64,000 nt of DNA from Acetohalobium arabaticum DSM 5501 (GCF_000144695.1 NC_014378.1:1367833-1431832); one strand, 5' to 3'. Positions 35,930 to 45,525 are shown, counted from the stretch's first letter. Numbers and translations are program-made. Notes: a model not told the origin generated them from the sequence alone.

Positions 35930-36412
35930 TATTGATATATTGTTGCAGTTTCAAGATATTGCAGTGATAGTCAATATGTATCCGCCGCTTGCCGTTCGCT
36001 CAACGTCCTGTTTCGCTCACTGTCAAAAACTGCCCCTCCGTCGTCCATGACTCCGGGTCAGTTTTAAGAGTCGCTCTGGACACATATTGACTATTGATAA
36101 TAGAATAGATTGCTATGGTTATCACCAATAGGAGTTGCTGTAAGCATATATTGACTATTTGCAATATTACATTGCAATTACAGCATAGAAATTTCATTAA
36201 TCTGGTTTTAAACGCCCCCCTCGGATAATTTTGCACAATTAGTTGATATATTTCAAAAAGCAACTTAAAGCAGCCCCATAAGAGAAAATAATTAATATAC
36301 AAAGTAGGCTCTTTAAATCGTATCTCTAAGATTAATTTATTGCTGATTGACTAGGGCTGATTTTGGCAGCGTTTGAAATATATCAACTCTAAACTGCAAC
36401 ATTATATCAATA
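35930..36412. mobile_element. Nested inverted-repeat element (MITE-like), undescribed
   Basis: A 483-bp stretch bounded by a 22-bp inverted repeat (35930-35951 and 36391-36412, one mismatch) and holding further nested repeats. The motif 36241-36257 is exactly complementary to 36372-36388 (17 bp). ATAGTCAATATGT at 35967-35979 is complementary to 36082-36094 (13 bp), and a related arm lies near 36146-36170. A GC-rich core (about 35981-36082) contrasts with the AT-rich flanks and has its own hairpin (AAAACTG/CAGTTTT). No transposase or convincing open frame is present. No clean target duplication was seen. It looks like a non-autonomous element or several superimposed ones. Confidence 0.6.
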
Positions 36413-36580
36413 TAACTGCACTTTTATCTAAAATTCAGCTTAAATTAACATCTATGATAGATATACATATATTTGAATAAAATAATTAAATAGTCCTGCA
36501 AAGCTTAACTATATAACTTTCCAGTATAATAATTCTTTTTAGGTAGAACATAAAGAATAAATACTAAAGGAGTGAACTAA
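36413..36580 (+). promoter_or_regulatory. Upstream region of the TPP enzyme gene with a -10 box
   Basis: AT-rich leader with a perfect TATAAT at 36525-36530, 51 bp before the ATG, but no good -35 at the right distance, so an activator or an extended -10 may be used. The ribosome site AAAGGAG is just before the ATG. No riboswitch structure was recognised. Confidence 0.35.
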
Positions 36581-38191
36581 ATGGAGAATAGAAATTTGAC
36601 TGATGTAATTATTGAGCAGTTAGATAAATGGAATGTTGAGCATATTTACGGCTATTCGGGAGATACAATTTTAGAATTCTTCTCTGCTCTCAGTAACTCG
36701 CCTATTAAGCTCTACACTTCAAAACATGAAGGCACTGCTGGACTGATGGCTTCAGCAGAAGCAAAATTAAATGATGAATTGGCCGTCTGTGTAGCCCATA
36801 GCGGTCCCGGTACAGCCAATATTATTAATGGTATCGGTGATGCTTACAGTGATAGAGTACCGCTATTATTAATTACTGGTCAGGTTCCTACCTGGAATAT
36901 AGGAACTGATTATAAACAGTTTGTCAATCAATTAGAATTAACCAAACCGCTAACTGTCTTCTCCAGTCTCGTTACTAATCCGGATTCTATAGTTGATTTA
37001 ATGGTTAAAGCAATGACGATGTCTATTGTGAACGGAGGCGTTAGCCATTTAGCTATTCCTATGGATTTATGGCAGGCAGAAACTACTGCTGTTCCTAGAG
37101 AGTATCCATCCCATTTAAATAAAAAAGAAATTCCAAAAGAAAAAATAATTAACAAAGCAGTAGATAGAATAAATCAAGCAAATAAACCTGTTATTCTCTA
37201 TGGCCGCGGTGCAAAAGAATGTAAGAAAGGATTAAAAGAACTGGCCCAACAGATTGATGGTGGTTTGATTTATACTCTCCCTGCTAAAGGAATCATTTCT
37301 GATAATTGTCCCCTATCCCTCGGCGGATTAGGTTTAGCAGGCAGTGATATAGCAAGCCAGCTGTTGAATGAAGCCGATTTAATTATTAACTTTGGAGCAA
37401 CCTGGTGGCCAATGGATTATGTACCCCGACAACCAGAGGTAATCCAATTCGATACAGTTAAAGAGAATATTGGTTTAGCCCATCCAGTAGAATTAGGAAT
37501 TTTAGGTGATATTAAGAAGTCTATTACTTCACTACTAAAAAAACTCCCCGAAAAAGATAATCAAGCCTGGCGGTCAGAAATTAGTTCTGCCCGTAAGACC
37601 TGGTTAGATAGTCTAGAAGAAAGTGTTGAAGTAGCCGAAACTCCATTAACTCCCCAGTCTGTTATTCAAACCATCAGCAATAAAACTACCGAAAATGAAA
37701 TTATATCCCTTGACTCGGGAGATAACGTAGTCTGGTTCGGCAAATATTTTACTGACCAATGCCAAGATGTTCTAGTCTCCGGCAGCTGGCGAACTATGGG
37801 ATTTGGCGTACCGGCATCTCTAGCAGCTAAGATAAATCAGCCTGAAGCTCCTGTAACATCTATTACTGGCGACGGCGGTATCAGTATGGTATTGGCTGAA
37901 ATTTTAACTGCTGTTAGATATGATCTACCTGTTAGAATTATCATTATGAATAATGGTACATTAGCTATGGAAAGAAATAGAATGACTACAGCCGATCTTA
38001 TACCGGAAGAAGTAGATTTGACCAATCCGGATTTTGTTCAGTTTGCTGAATCCTGTAATGCTCAAGGCTTTAGACCGGAAAGCATTAGCGAATTAGAGAA
38101 TATACTAGAGCAGACTCAACAGCTAAATGAAGTAGCTGTTATTGATGTGCCAACTCAAGCTTCTACAGTACCAGGAACTAAATTGATGTAA
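36581..38191 (+). CDS. TPP-dependent enzyme, pyruvate oxidase/acetolactate synthase-like
   Basis: A 536-aa thiamine-diphosphate enzyme of the pyruvate oxidase/POX-B type. The N-terminal Pyr domain has the catalytic Glu in TSKHEGTAG (about 47-55) and the CVAHSGPGTANIINGIGDAY block. The central domain has PVILYGRGAKECKKGL and GLGLAG. The C-terminal PP domain has TGDGGISMVLAEILTA and MNNGTLAM, the GDG-X-NN thiamine-binding motif. Compared with acetolactate synthase the closest signature is pyruvate oxidase, but quinone- or phosphate-acceptor use cannot be read. The start is ATG with AAAGGAG upstream. It ends 4 bp from the converging ABC permease gene. Confidence 0.85.
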   Translation: MENRNLTDVIIEQLDKWNVEHIYGYSGDTILEFFSALSNSPIKLYTSKHEGTAGLMASAEAKLNDELAVCVAHSGPGTANIINGIGDAYSDRVPLLLITGQVPTWNIGTDYKQFVNQLELTKPLTVFSSLVTNPDSIVDLMVKAMTMSIVNGGVSHLAIPMDLWQAETTAVPREYPSHLNKKEIPKEKIINKAVDRINQANKPVILYGRGAKECKKGLKELAQQIDGGLIYTLPAKGIISDNCPLSLGGLGLAGSDIASQLLNEADLIINFGATWWPMDYVPRQPEVIQFDTVKENIGLAHPVELGILGDIKKSITSLLKKLPEKDNQAWRSEISSARKTWLDSLEESVEVAETPLTPQSVIQTISNKTTENEIISLDSGDNVVWFGKYFTDQCQDVLVSGSWRTMGFGVPASLAAKINQPEAPVTSITGDGGISMVLAEILTAVRYDLPVRIIIMNNGTLAMERNRMTTADLIPEEVDLTNPDFVQFAESCNAQGFRPESISELENILEQTQQLNEVAVIDVPTQASTVPGTKLM

Positions 38192-38195
38192 TAAG

Positions 38196-39044
38196 CTACT
38201 CTTCCCAATTGATAATCTTTTTTTCTAGCCAAGCAACTAGATAATAGAGTAATCCAGCCAATACAGATAGAATAATCACACTGGTCATTACCAAATCTAA
38301 CTTGAATACCTGACCACCATAAACAATTAGATATCCTAATCCGGCTTCGGAAACTAAGAATTCACCTACTATTGTCCCTACTAATGAAAGACCTATATTT
38401 ACCTTTAAAGCTCCAAAAATAGTAGGTAGATTATCCGGTAAGACTACCTTCTTAAAGATCTGAAACTTATCTGCTCCTAAGGTCCTCAGTAGCTTTATTT
38501 TATTCTGGTCTGTCTCTTTAAAACCATTATAGACCATCACAATTGTAACTATAATTGAGATCAAAAGTGCCATGCCGATGATGGCTATAGTACCGTTCCC
38601 TAACCAGATAATCAATACTGGTCCTAAAGCCATCTTCGGTAATGCATTTAATACAATAATAAATGGTTCGAAGATCTGAGATAAATAATCAGACCACCAT
38701 AGAATACTTGCAATCACTAATCCACCGGTAGCACCAAGTAAAAATCCAATCAAAGTTTCATATACTGTTACCCAGATATGCTTAAATAACTCCCCATTCA
38801 ATGACATCTCATAAATAGTCTTTATAATCTGAGAAGGATAACTGGTAATAAAGGGATCAACAATTTTATATTTTGCTGCCAGCTGCCAGCCTATGATTAA
38901 AGCAGCTAAAATTAAAATCTGTAGTGTATTGATACTAATCTTTCTCAGCCGCATTTTCTTTAAATACTTTCCATGTTCATCTGTAACTGAATCTTTAGTT
39001 AAATACTTATTCAGTACAGCCTTTATTCTTTCAAACATAGACAT
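38196..39044 (-). CDS. ABC transporter permease, SsuC/TauC/ThiX-like
   Basis: A 282-aa inner-membrane permease with about six helices and the EAA loop TDQNKIKLLRTLGADKFQIF, from a transporter for small organic ions. GSLVGTIVGEFLVSEAGLGYLI is the typical C-terminal helix pair. It begins at ATG 39044 (a second ATG at 39038 is possible), inside the end of the ATPase gene, with GGAGGAG just upstream; a longer frame lacks a ribosome site. The order substrate protein, ATPase, permease matches SsuABC/TauABC/ThiXYZ systems. The substrate is uncertain: sulfonates, thiamine precursors or nitrate-like ions. Confidence 0.9.
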   Translation of the reverse strand: MSMFERIKAVLNKYLTKDSVTDEHGKYLKKMRLRKISINTLQILILAALIIGWQLAAKYKIVDPFITSYPSQIIKTIYEMSLNGELFKHIWVTVYETLIGFLLGATGGLVIASILWWSDYLSQIFEPFIIVLNALPKMALGPVLIIWLGNGTIAIIGMALLISIIVTIVMVYNGFKETDQNKIKLLRTLGADKFQIFKKVVLPDNLPTIFGALKVNIGLSLVGTIVGEFLVSEAGLGYLIVYGGQVFKLDLVMTSVIILSVLAGLLYYLVAWLEKKIINWEE

Positions 39045-39798
39045 CCAGCTCCTCCCAGATAGAATTAAAGTAATATCTAAACTCCTCAGCTTCCCGAGCT
39101 TTAAAGGTAGAAAAGTCTCCACTTATAGCTAAATCAATCTTATATTCTTCTTTGATACTACCAGGACGTTCTGTAAAGACCAAAACTCTATCAGACATAG
39201 CAACTGCTTCAGCAATATCATGAGTAACTAACACTACTGTCTTTTCTTTGTTTCGCAGTATCTGAGCTACTTCATCCTCTAAAGTCAGCTTGGTATGATA
39301 ATCCAGAGCAGAAAATGGTTCATCCAACAGAAGTATCTCTGGTTCAAAAATCAACGTCCGGGCTAGTGCTACCCTCTGACGCATACCGCCGGATAACTGA
39401 GTAGGATAATAGTCTGCAAAGCCTTCTAATCCATAATCAGCCAGCAACTGCCGGGCTTTCTGTCTGCTTTTAGCTGTTAATTCATCTTTAACCTCAAGTC
39501 CTATTAGAATATTATCAAGAATTGTCCGCCACGGAAAGAGATAATCCTCCTGCAGCATATATCCTACCTTCTCATCAATTCCTTTAACTCTCTTACCATC
39601 AATAGTAACCTGCCCGCTAGTAGGTGACAACAATCCAGATACAAGAGAAAGAGCAGTTGTTTTACCACAACCACTGGGGCCAACTAAACTAACAAATTCA
39701 TTCTCTTCAACGCTAAAGGAAAGATCCTTTAAAGCTTCTGTCTCCTCGGCTACAGTATGATACTTCATCCCCACCTCCTTAAACTGAATTTTATTCAT
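39031..39798 (-). CDS. ABC transporter ATP-binding protein (SsuB/TauB/ThiZ-like)
   Basis: A 255-aa ATPase powering the neighbouring permease. Walker A is GPSGCGKTT (about 40-48), the Q-loop is in YMLQEDYLFPW, the ABC signature is LSGGMRQRVALAR, Walker B is ILLLDEPFSALD and the switch His is in VTHDIAEAV. The start is ATG. Its end overlaps the permease start by 14 nt, so the two are co-translated. It follows the substrate-binding gene by 13 bp. The residue pattern is that of the nitrate/taurine/aliphatic sulfonate/thiamine-precursor subfamily. Confidence 0.93.
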   Translation of the reverse strand: MNKIQFKEVGMKYHTVAEETEALKDLSFSVEENEFVSLVGPSGCGKTTALSLVSGLLSPTSGQVTIDGKRVKGIDEKVGYMLQEDYLFPWRTILDNILIGLEVKDELTAKSRQKARQLLADYGLEGFADYYPTQLSGGMRQRVALARTLIFEPEILLLDEPFSALDYHTKLTLEDEVAQILRNKEKTVVLVTHDIAEAVAMSDRVLVFTERPGSIKEEYKIDLAISGDFSTFKAREAEEFRYYFNSIWEELDVYV

Positions 39799-39811
39799 TT
39801 TAACTCCCTCC

Positions 39812-40801
39812 TTACTCAGTATTCTTTACAGCTTCTTCAGCAAACTTAGTATCTACTATTACTTCATAATCTACCTTTTTATCTAATTCATCCGCTTCCA
39901 TAATTATATCCTGCCAGTAATCCAATTCGGATTTTGATAAAATAGGATTATGGGCCCAGGTATTCTGACCTTTATATCTCTTAACCACCTTAACTAAAAT
40001 ATCATCTTCTAATTCTGAAAATGACGGTTTAATTACTTCAGCTATCTCTTTTGCTGAATGATCATAGGTCCACTTCTGGGCCCGATAGACTGCATTAGTA
40101 AACTTCTGAATCACTTCTGGATTATCAGCAATATAATCCTTGCAGGCCATATAAGCAGTATATGGTACCTTTCCTCCTAATTCTCCAAAGGAGGCTACTA
40201 CATAACCTGCTCCCATCTTTTCCAGTTTTGATGCTTTAGGTTCAAATAACTGAACAAAATCTCCTAAACCATTTTTGAAAGCAGGAGCATTAGCAGAGAA
40301 GTCTAAACTAGTATTAATCTGAACATCTTCAAAAGGCTCAATGCCATTATGGCGCAGTACATACTCCATTACCATCTCCGGAGCTCCGCCAGGACGGTTA
40401 CCGATAACCTTTTTGCCTCTCAGATCCTCCAGCATAAAGTCCGGCATCGGCTCTCTGGCTAAAAGAAATGAACCGGCCTTTTGAGTCAATTGAGCAAAAT
40501 TAATCGGATGATTATCTGCTCCCCGCTGATAGATATAGATCGACGGTTCCGGTCCAATTAAGGCAATATCTGCATGATCTGACATAAGGGCAGTAGCAGC
40601 TTTATCTCCTCCCCAGGCTGTAGATAATTCAACTTTTAATCCTTCCTGCTTAAAGAAGCCTTTATGTAAGGCTACATATTGTGGAGTATAGAAAATAGAA
40701 TGAACTACTTCATTAAGCCTAACTTCTGTTGCTGCTAACCCCGTCAAACTCGTTCCAACCAATAAAACCATTACTAACCCTACAGTTAATAATTTCTTCA
40801 T
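39812..40801 (-). CDS. ABC transporter substrate-binding protein, NMT1/THI5-like
   Basis: A 329-aa secreted binding protein with an N-terminal signal peptide (MKKLLTVGLVMVLLVGTSLTGLAA, shown in part). The NMT1/SsuA-like fold starts RLNEVVHSIFYTPQYVAL and contains FFKQEGLKVELSTAWGG, DIALIGPEPSIY and GKKVIGNRPGGAPEMVMEYV. No lipobox Cys is evident, so it may be released or anchored by the uncleaved signal. Candidates are thiamine-precursor (ThiY), sulfonate or related ligands. No thiamine riboswitch was recognised upstream. The start is ATG with GAGGAGG upstream. Confidence 0.9.
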   Translation of the reverse strand: MKKLLTVGLVMVLLVGTSLTGLAATEVRLNEVVHSIFYTPQYVALHKGFFKQEGLKVELSTAWGGDKAATALMSDHADIALIGPEPSIYIYQRGADNHPINFAQLTQKAGSFLLAREPMPDFMLEDLRGKKVIGNRPGGAPEMVMEYVLRHNGIEPFEDVQINTSLDFSANAPAFKNGLGDFVQLFEPKASKLEKMGAGYVVASFGELGGKVPYTAYMACKDYIADNPEVIQKFTNAVYRAQKWTYDHSAKEIAEVIKPSFSELEDDILVKVVKRYKGQNTWAHNPILSKSELDYWQDIIMEADELDKKVDYEVIVDTKFAEEAVKNTE

Positions 40802-40863
40802 TTCTTATCCTCCTCATTTGGATTCCTAATACCTATATTATTCAATTCTTTAGTCTTCGTGAA

Positions 40864-40898
40864 TAAAAAAAGAGCAAGCAGAAATTAACCTGCTTGCT
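40864..40898 (-). terminator. Terminator between the UDG-like gene and the ABC operon
   Basis: A 9-bp stem (40873-40881 with 40890-40898, 8-nt loop) and a T run on the minus strand. It lies 28 bp after the UDG-like gene and so separates it from the ABC transporter operon. Confidence 0.88.
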
Positions 40899-40925
40899 TA
40901 GAAAATAGAATCTGAGTCTATAAAT

Positions 40926-41567
40926 TTATAATTTCTCCTTTAACTGGTCCATAGATTCATAATGGCTCCATTGATTAAATGAAGGATGGGGAATATTCCA
41001 GATAACTTCTTTCTGATTGATAATCTTTTCGGAATTTTGAATTAACTGTAGATAATTTACTGCTAATTTACCACAGGGAACTAGATATGTTAACCTTTCC
41101 ATCACTTCCAGTCCTGAAACTAAACGCTGTTTAAAATCCGACAATATAACCTCCTTAACCTGATTCCATTCTTGATTTCTATGGTTTCGACTTTTATAAT
41201 TTACCCGCAGCTTTTCCAAAATTCTAACTATTCTCTCTTCTTCTTCATCCAAATCATAATCTTTAAGTCCTTCTCTCTGCATTGGAGCGGAAGATACATT
41301 AAGAATACTAAATCTTTCTAGGTTTTCATATTCATCACTATACTTCTTAGTTTGGCTTACTAGCTTACCGAAGGCATCCTTCTTATCAGTATTATAGATA
41401 AACTTTGTCATCTCTACTCCGGAACTTCCAGCTACTGGATAGCCATTTCTCATCTCTTGAGTATGCGGCGACTCCAGTATAAACAGAAAGGCTGCTTCTT
41501 GATTGATAACATCATTCACTGAATAATTTTCTAAATATTTCTCTGCCAACATAGTTATATCATCCAT
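40926..41567 (-). CDS. Divergent uracil-DNA-glycosylase-fold protein
   Basis: A 213-aa protein that matches the UDG superfamily only at its key ends. Motif 1 is FILESPHTQEMRNGYPVAGS (about 28-47), comparable to the GxDP/GExPG water-activating loop and the G-x-P-F/V-x-G-x-SG block. Motif 2 is the terminal IWNIPHPSF (about 190-198) with the HPS loop. No four-Cys iron-sulfur set is present, unlike the family-4 UDG gene at 57.8 kb. Between the motifs it shows no match I recognise. It starts at ATG and follows the DUF362 gene by 11 bp. It may be a base-excision enzyme or a non-catalytic relative. Confidence 0.6.
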   Translation of the reverse strand: MDDITMLAEKYLENYSVNDVINQEAAFLFILESPHTQEMRNGYPVAGSSGVEMTKFIYNTDKKDAFGKLVSQTKKYSDEYENLERFSILNVSSAPMQREGLKDYDLDEEEERIVRILEKLRVNYKSRNHRNQEWNQVKEVILSDFKQRLVSGLEVMERLTYLVPCGKLAVNYLQLIQNSEKIINQKEVIWNIPHPSFNQWSHYESMDQLKEKL

Positions 41568-41578
41568 ACTAGAACCTC

Positions 41579-42682
41579 CTATTCATCGGTTAACTCCCAG
41601 ATTTCAACCAATCCATCAACAATACTCTTAGCATCGGGAGGACAGCCGAAAATTGATTTATCTGCCCGGCGGGCACATTTGCCGACCCCAATCCCTTCAA
41701 TCTCTTTATCCTCTAATCCCTGTCCGACAGAAATAGAAAAGTCAGCCGGCAGTCCATACTTATCATCGATTCTTGTTAGAGCATGTACCAGACTACCTAA
41801 ACAGGCAGAACAGGCCTGATCAGTAGTAACAAAGTCTGTAATCCTACTTATTTTCTCTCCCCTTTGAGCAATAGAGTCTAAGGTCTGAAAAGAATCTACC
41901 GGTTGATTAAGCTCAATTACTTCAGCTTTATTTAGCTCAGCACTACCAACTCCCAGCTGTTCAGCAATCCCAATATAATCAACTTCATAAGCATCAAAGC
42001 CTAATAATCGAGCAACATAAGCATCAATTAAGACAGAATCCTTACCAGCAATAATTCGATTCATATGTACCGGATTACCGCCTTCTTCAAAGGTCAAGTC
42101 ACCAATAATTCCATCTACTAATACTAAATCGCTACTCAAAATCTGATTCAGGTGAGCAATTGGCTGATGGAGACCTAGTCTATGAAAACGGCGCTTTTCT
42201 GAATCCGGTAAACACCCCTTTAAGTTCTTTAGCGCACAGGTTATCTTAGTCTGGCAGTGGGCCTTAAGTACAGGTAGATTGATCAAATAATCGACTGCCA
42301 GCGGCTTCTGACAGACTTTTATTTCGAACCTACCACTGCGGCAATTTTGAGTTTGATCTTCCTTTAAATCATATAAGGAAAGGTCATACTTCCGAACTAA
42401 CTCATTATAACCACAGACCTCAAAAGCACGCTCAGTCTCAGCCCCTACCCAGGAGCCTTCCAAGATTAGAATATCATCAATTCCCTGCTGCTGTAGATAC
42501 TCAACTACTCCTGCTGCTAATTCAGGATCGGTAGTAGCACCGCTACTGCTCTTCTTATCCAGAATCAAGTTAGGCTTCAGCCCTACTGTTAAATCAGAAT
42601 CCAGATCCAAATCCATCTCTTCTAATATTCTATAGACCATCTCTTTAGGCTTACTACCATATAGATTATAAATTCTGTTCAT
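41579..42682 (-). CDS. DUF362 family protein with Cys-rich C-terminus
   Basis: A 367-aa DUF362 protein. These proteins are common in anaerobes, often fused to ferredoxin modules and of unknown activity. Typical blocks are GLKPNLILDKKSSSGATTDP, ILILEGSWVGAETERAF, PLAVDYLINLPVLKAHCQTK, LKNLKGCLPDSEKRRFH and SVLIDAYVARLLGFDAY. The C-terminal part has spaced cysteines (CSACLG at about 290-295 and later GKCARR and FGCPPD). These could be metal ligands, but no classical 4Fe-4S ferredoxin motif is visible. The start is ATG. It lies between pcm and the UDG-like gene, apparently in one transcript. Confidence 0.85.
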   Translation of the reverse strand: MNRIYNLYGSKPKEMVYRILEEMDLDLDSDLTVGLKPNLILDKKSSSGATTDPELAAGVVEYLQQQGIDDILILEGSWVGAETERAFEVCGYNELVRKYDLSLYDLKEDQTQNCRSGRFEIKVCQKPLAVDYLINLPVLKAHCQTKITCALKNLKGCLPDSEKRRFHRLGLHQPIAHLNQILSSDLVLVDGIIGDLTFEEGGNPVHMNRIIAGKDSVLIDAYVARLLGFDAYEVDYIGIAEQLGVGSAELNKAEVIELNQPVDSFQTLDSIAQRGEKISRITDFVTTDQACSACLGSLVHALTRIDDKYGLPADFSISVGQGLEDKEIEGIGVGKCARRADKSIFGCPPDAKSIVDGLVEIWELTDE

Positions 42683-42711
42683 TATAATTTTTCCTTCCTC
42701 CTCTTAGTAAC

Positions 42712-43386
42712 TCATCTCCCCTTATTCCAGCCTTCTTCTCCTACTAAAGGAACAAACCTCACCTGTCCCAAACTGCTGCGAGCTAACTTGCCGTCAGCCT
42801 TCTTTTTAAGCAGCATCAACTCCTGTACCCCTTCCTTTCTGCCGACTGGAATTACTAACCGCCCACCAGTTACTAACTGATCTGCTAAGGATTCAGGCAC
42901 TACTGGAGCACCAGCGGCAATAGTAATCCCATCATAGGGAGCATACTCTACCCAGCCTTTGGTACCATCACCAACTCGAAGCCTTATATTCTCATAGCCT
43001 AGTAATTCAAATCTATCCTCTGCCTGCTGGGCTAAATCCTGATGCCGCTCTACTGTATAAACTTCATCCACAATTTCAGCCAGAACAGCCGCTGCATAGC
43101 CAGAACCGGTACCAATCTCTAACACTTTATCACCGGAACTAGGCTGTAGAGCTTCTGTCATCAGTCCAACAATGTAAGGCTGGCTAATCGTCTGTTCCTT
43201 ATCAATCGGTAAGGCAGTATCCTGATAAGCCATATCCTGAAATCTTTCAGAAACAAATTTATGCCGCGGAACAGTAAGCATACTCTCCACTGTGGCTTGA
43301 TGTCTAATTCCTTTTGGCTGCAGCTGCTCTTTTACCATCCTTTCCCGCTTCATAGCCTGATATCTTTCATTGTCCTGGAATAACAT
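42712..43386 (-). CDS. pcm: Protein-L-isoaspartate O-methyltransferase
   Basis: A 224-aa SAM-dependent methyltransferase that repairs isoaspartyl residues in aged or heat-damaged proteins. SAM-binding motif I is VLEIGTGSGYAAAVLAEI. PRHKFVSERFQDMAYQDTAL and the ISQPYIVGLMTEAL block are specific to this enzyme. ATG at 43386 was chosen because GAGGTG lies 6 nt before it; an in-frame GTG three codons earlier has no suitable ribosome site. It is the second gene of the group DUF255, pcm, DUF362, UDG-like. The length fits the family (about 210-220). Confidence 0.94.
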   Translation of the reverse strand: MLFQDNERYQAMKRERMVKEQLQPKGIRHQATVESMLTVPRHKFVSERFQDMAYQDTALPIDKEQTISQPYIVGLMTEALQPSSGDKVLEIGTGSGYAAAVLAEIVDEVYTVERHQDLAQQAEDRFELLGYENIRLRVGDGTKGWVEYAPYDGITIAAGAPVVPESLADQLVTGGRLVIPVGRKEGVQELMLLKKKADGKLARSSLGQVRFVPLVGEEGWNKGR

Positions 43387-43464
43387 CTTCCTCACCTCTT
43401 GTAGACTAATAACAGATAATTATACCACATTTTTTTCCTACTTTTAAACCATTCAATTTCTAAT

Positions 43465-45525
43465 TTACTGTAATCTTTCTTTAAATTGCTCAATATCAAT
43501 TACTGGTTTTTGACAAGCAAAGTTTTCACAGATATAAGCCGTCGGCCTTTTGTCCACTTTCATCTGATCAGCTGCAAAAGGAACCAATTCAGATAGCTTC
43601 TTTCTTTCCTGTGTGGTATTTAAAAGACTAACTGTAAAGGGCAGAAATTCTTGATGTAGAACCTGAACCATCTCTTCAGTAACAGTTTCTTCCCTATTAC
43701 CGGCAATCACAATCTCCCTACCACCATTTTGAGCAAACAGCCAGGATAATAGAAAGTAAGAAGAGGCTATCGGTTTATTGGTTATCCGGCTACCGAAGTA
43801 TTCAAACTGCTGTCTAGCCTTTTCTTCCAATTCAGTATCTCCAATTAATTTAGCTAGACGTAAAAGATTTAGAGTAGCTACTGAATTTCCGGATGGAATA
43901 GCCCCATCATAGATCTCTTTCGGCCTAGTCAATAACTCTTCACTATCATAACCATAAAAATAAAGTCCACCTTGTTCTTTATCCCAAAAATATTCAATTA
44001 AATCATTATTTAATTCTGCTGCCTTCTCAAGATATTCAGTTTCAAAAGTAGTCTCATACAGCTCAATCAAACCCCAGATAAAGAAAGCATAGTCATCGAC
44101 ATATCCGTAATAATCAGCTTCTCCATTCCGGTATCTAGCTAGCAGTCTTCCATTACCATCACGACGTAAATTCTGCCAGATAAATTCTGCCGCTTCTTTG
44201 GCTGCCTGTTGATAACGCTCATCATTAAGAACTCGAGCACCAATAGCCAAAGCAGCAATCATCAAGCCATTCCAGGAGGTTAGAATCTTATCATCCTTAT
44301 GGGGATGTACCCTCTTTTCTCTAGCCTTAAATAATTCTTTTCGTTCTGCTGCAAATTTCTTATCTACTTCAGATTTATCCAGTTCAGTACCAATTAAATT
44401 AGGAATACTCTTTCCTTCAAAGTTTCCTTCATCAGTAATATTATAAACCTGACAGAACTCTTCACCTTGCTTATTACCTAAAATTTTCTTAATTTCGTTG
44501 GGAGTCCAAACATAAAACTTCCCTTCTTCTCTTTCCGAATCTGCATCTTCAGCCGAATAAAAACCACCCTCAGGTGATGTCAAATCCCTTAAAACATAAG
44601 TGAAGATCTCCCTTGCAATATCTGCATAATCCTCTTTATCTGTAATTTGATAGGCTTCCAAATAAGTTACTGCCAGTAAAGCATTATCATATAACATCTT
44701 TTCAAAGTGAGGTACCAACCACTTTTCATCGGTAGAATAGCGGGCAAATCCGTATCCTAAATGATCATACATACCGCCGCGATACATATTATCCAATGTA
44801 GTCTCTACCATCTCAAGTGCCTTCTCTTCCCCTGTTGATTTCCAGTAACGCAGTAAGAACATCAGATTATGGGGAGTAGGAAATTTAGGTGCTGTACCAA
44901 AGCCTCCATAATCTTCATCAAAATTTGCTACAAAGGAAATGAAAGCCTCCTTAGCTAAGCCAGACATCTCTTCCATTGAAGCAGAATCATTCTTATCGGT
45001 ATCATTTACCCTTTCCAAAGCAGACAGTATCTCTTCACTGGTTTCAAGTAATGGCTGGCGTTTTTTCTTCCAGGCCTGCTCTACTCGGATTAAGATATCC
45101 ATTAGTCCCGGCTGGCCTCGACCTGCTTCTTTAGGAAAGTAGGTTCCAGCAAAGAAAGGCTTCTTCTCTGGAGTCATAATTACTGTCAGCGGCCAGCCTC
45201 CTCTACCTGTCAAAGTCTGACAGACCGTCATATATATATTATCAATATCCGGCCGCTCTTCTCGGTCTACTTTGATTGCTACAAAACTCCTGTTTAAAAT
45301 CTCTGCCACTTCTTCATCTTCAAAGGATTCTCTCTCCATTACATGGCACCAATGGCAGGTAGAATAACCAATTGAAAGAAAGACCGGTTTATCCTCTGTT
45401 TTAGCTTTTTTAAAGGCTTCATCACTCCAGGAATACCAATCAACCGGATTATAAGCATGCTGCAAAAGATATGGACTCTGTTCCTCAATTAAACGATTCG
45501 GATCTCCTTTTTGCTCAGTAGTCAC
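43465..45525 (-). CDS. DUF255 thioredoxin-domain protein (YyaL/SSP411-like)
   Basis: A 686-aa protein with an N-terminal thioredoxin-like domain (about 10-155), whose redox-type motif is CHWC in [11 protein letters not shown], and a long (alpha/alpha)6-type barrel (about 200-600) resembling N-acylglucosamine epimerases. The family block [19 protein letters not shown] opens it. The start chosen is GTG at 45525, since GGAGG lies 7 nt before it. It is the first gene of the run toward pcm, DUF362 and the UDG-like gene. Disulfide or thiol chemistry is suggested by the fold; the substrate is unknown. The length matches bacterial members (about 680). Confidence 0.92.
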   Translation of the reverse strand: MTTEQKGDPNRLIEEQSPYLLQHAYNPVDWYSWSDEAFKKAKTEDKPVFLSIGYSTCHWCHVMERESFEDEEVAEILNRSFVAIKVDREERPDIDNIYMTVCQTLTGRGGWPLTVIMTPEKKPFFAGTYFPKEAGRGQPGLMDILIRVEQAWKKKRQPLLETSEEILSALERVNDTDKNDSASMEEMSGLAKEAFISFVANFDEDYGGFGTAPKFPTPHNLMFLLRYWKSTGEEKALEMVETTLDNMYRGGMYDHLGYGFARYSTDEKWLVPHFEKMLYDNALLAVTYLEAYQITDKEDYADIAREIFTYVLRDLTSPEGGFYSAEDADSEREEGKFYVWTPNEIKKILGNKQGEEFCQVYNITDEGNFEGKSIPNLIGTELDKSEVDKKFAAERKELFKAREKRVHPHKDDKILTSWNGLMIAALAIGARVLNDERYQQAAKEAAEFIWQNLRRDGNGRLLARYRNGEADYYGYVDDYAFFIWGLIELYETTFETEYLEKAAELNNDLIEYFWDKEQGGLYFYGYDSEELLTRPKEIYDGAIPSGNSVATLNLLRLAKLIGDTELEEKARQQFEYFGSRITNKPIASSYFLLSWLFAQNGGREIVIAGNREETVTEEMVQVLHQEFLPFTVSLLNTTQERKKLSELVPFAADQMKVDKRPTAYICENFACQKPVIDIEQFKERLQ

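Noticed and set aside
36000-36302. 100-codon open frame on the minus strand inside the inverted-repeat element
   Set aside because: It has no ribosome site, crosses the repeat arms and the GC-rich core, and shows no domain. It is more likely a by-product of the element.
40802-40925. Possible thiamine riboswitch upstream of the NMT1-type transporter
   Set aside because: Only a terminator hairpin of the upstream gene was found; the conserved CUGAGA and other core segments are absent.
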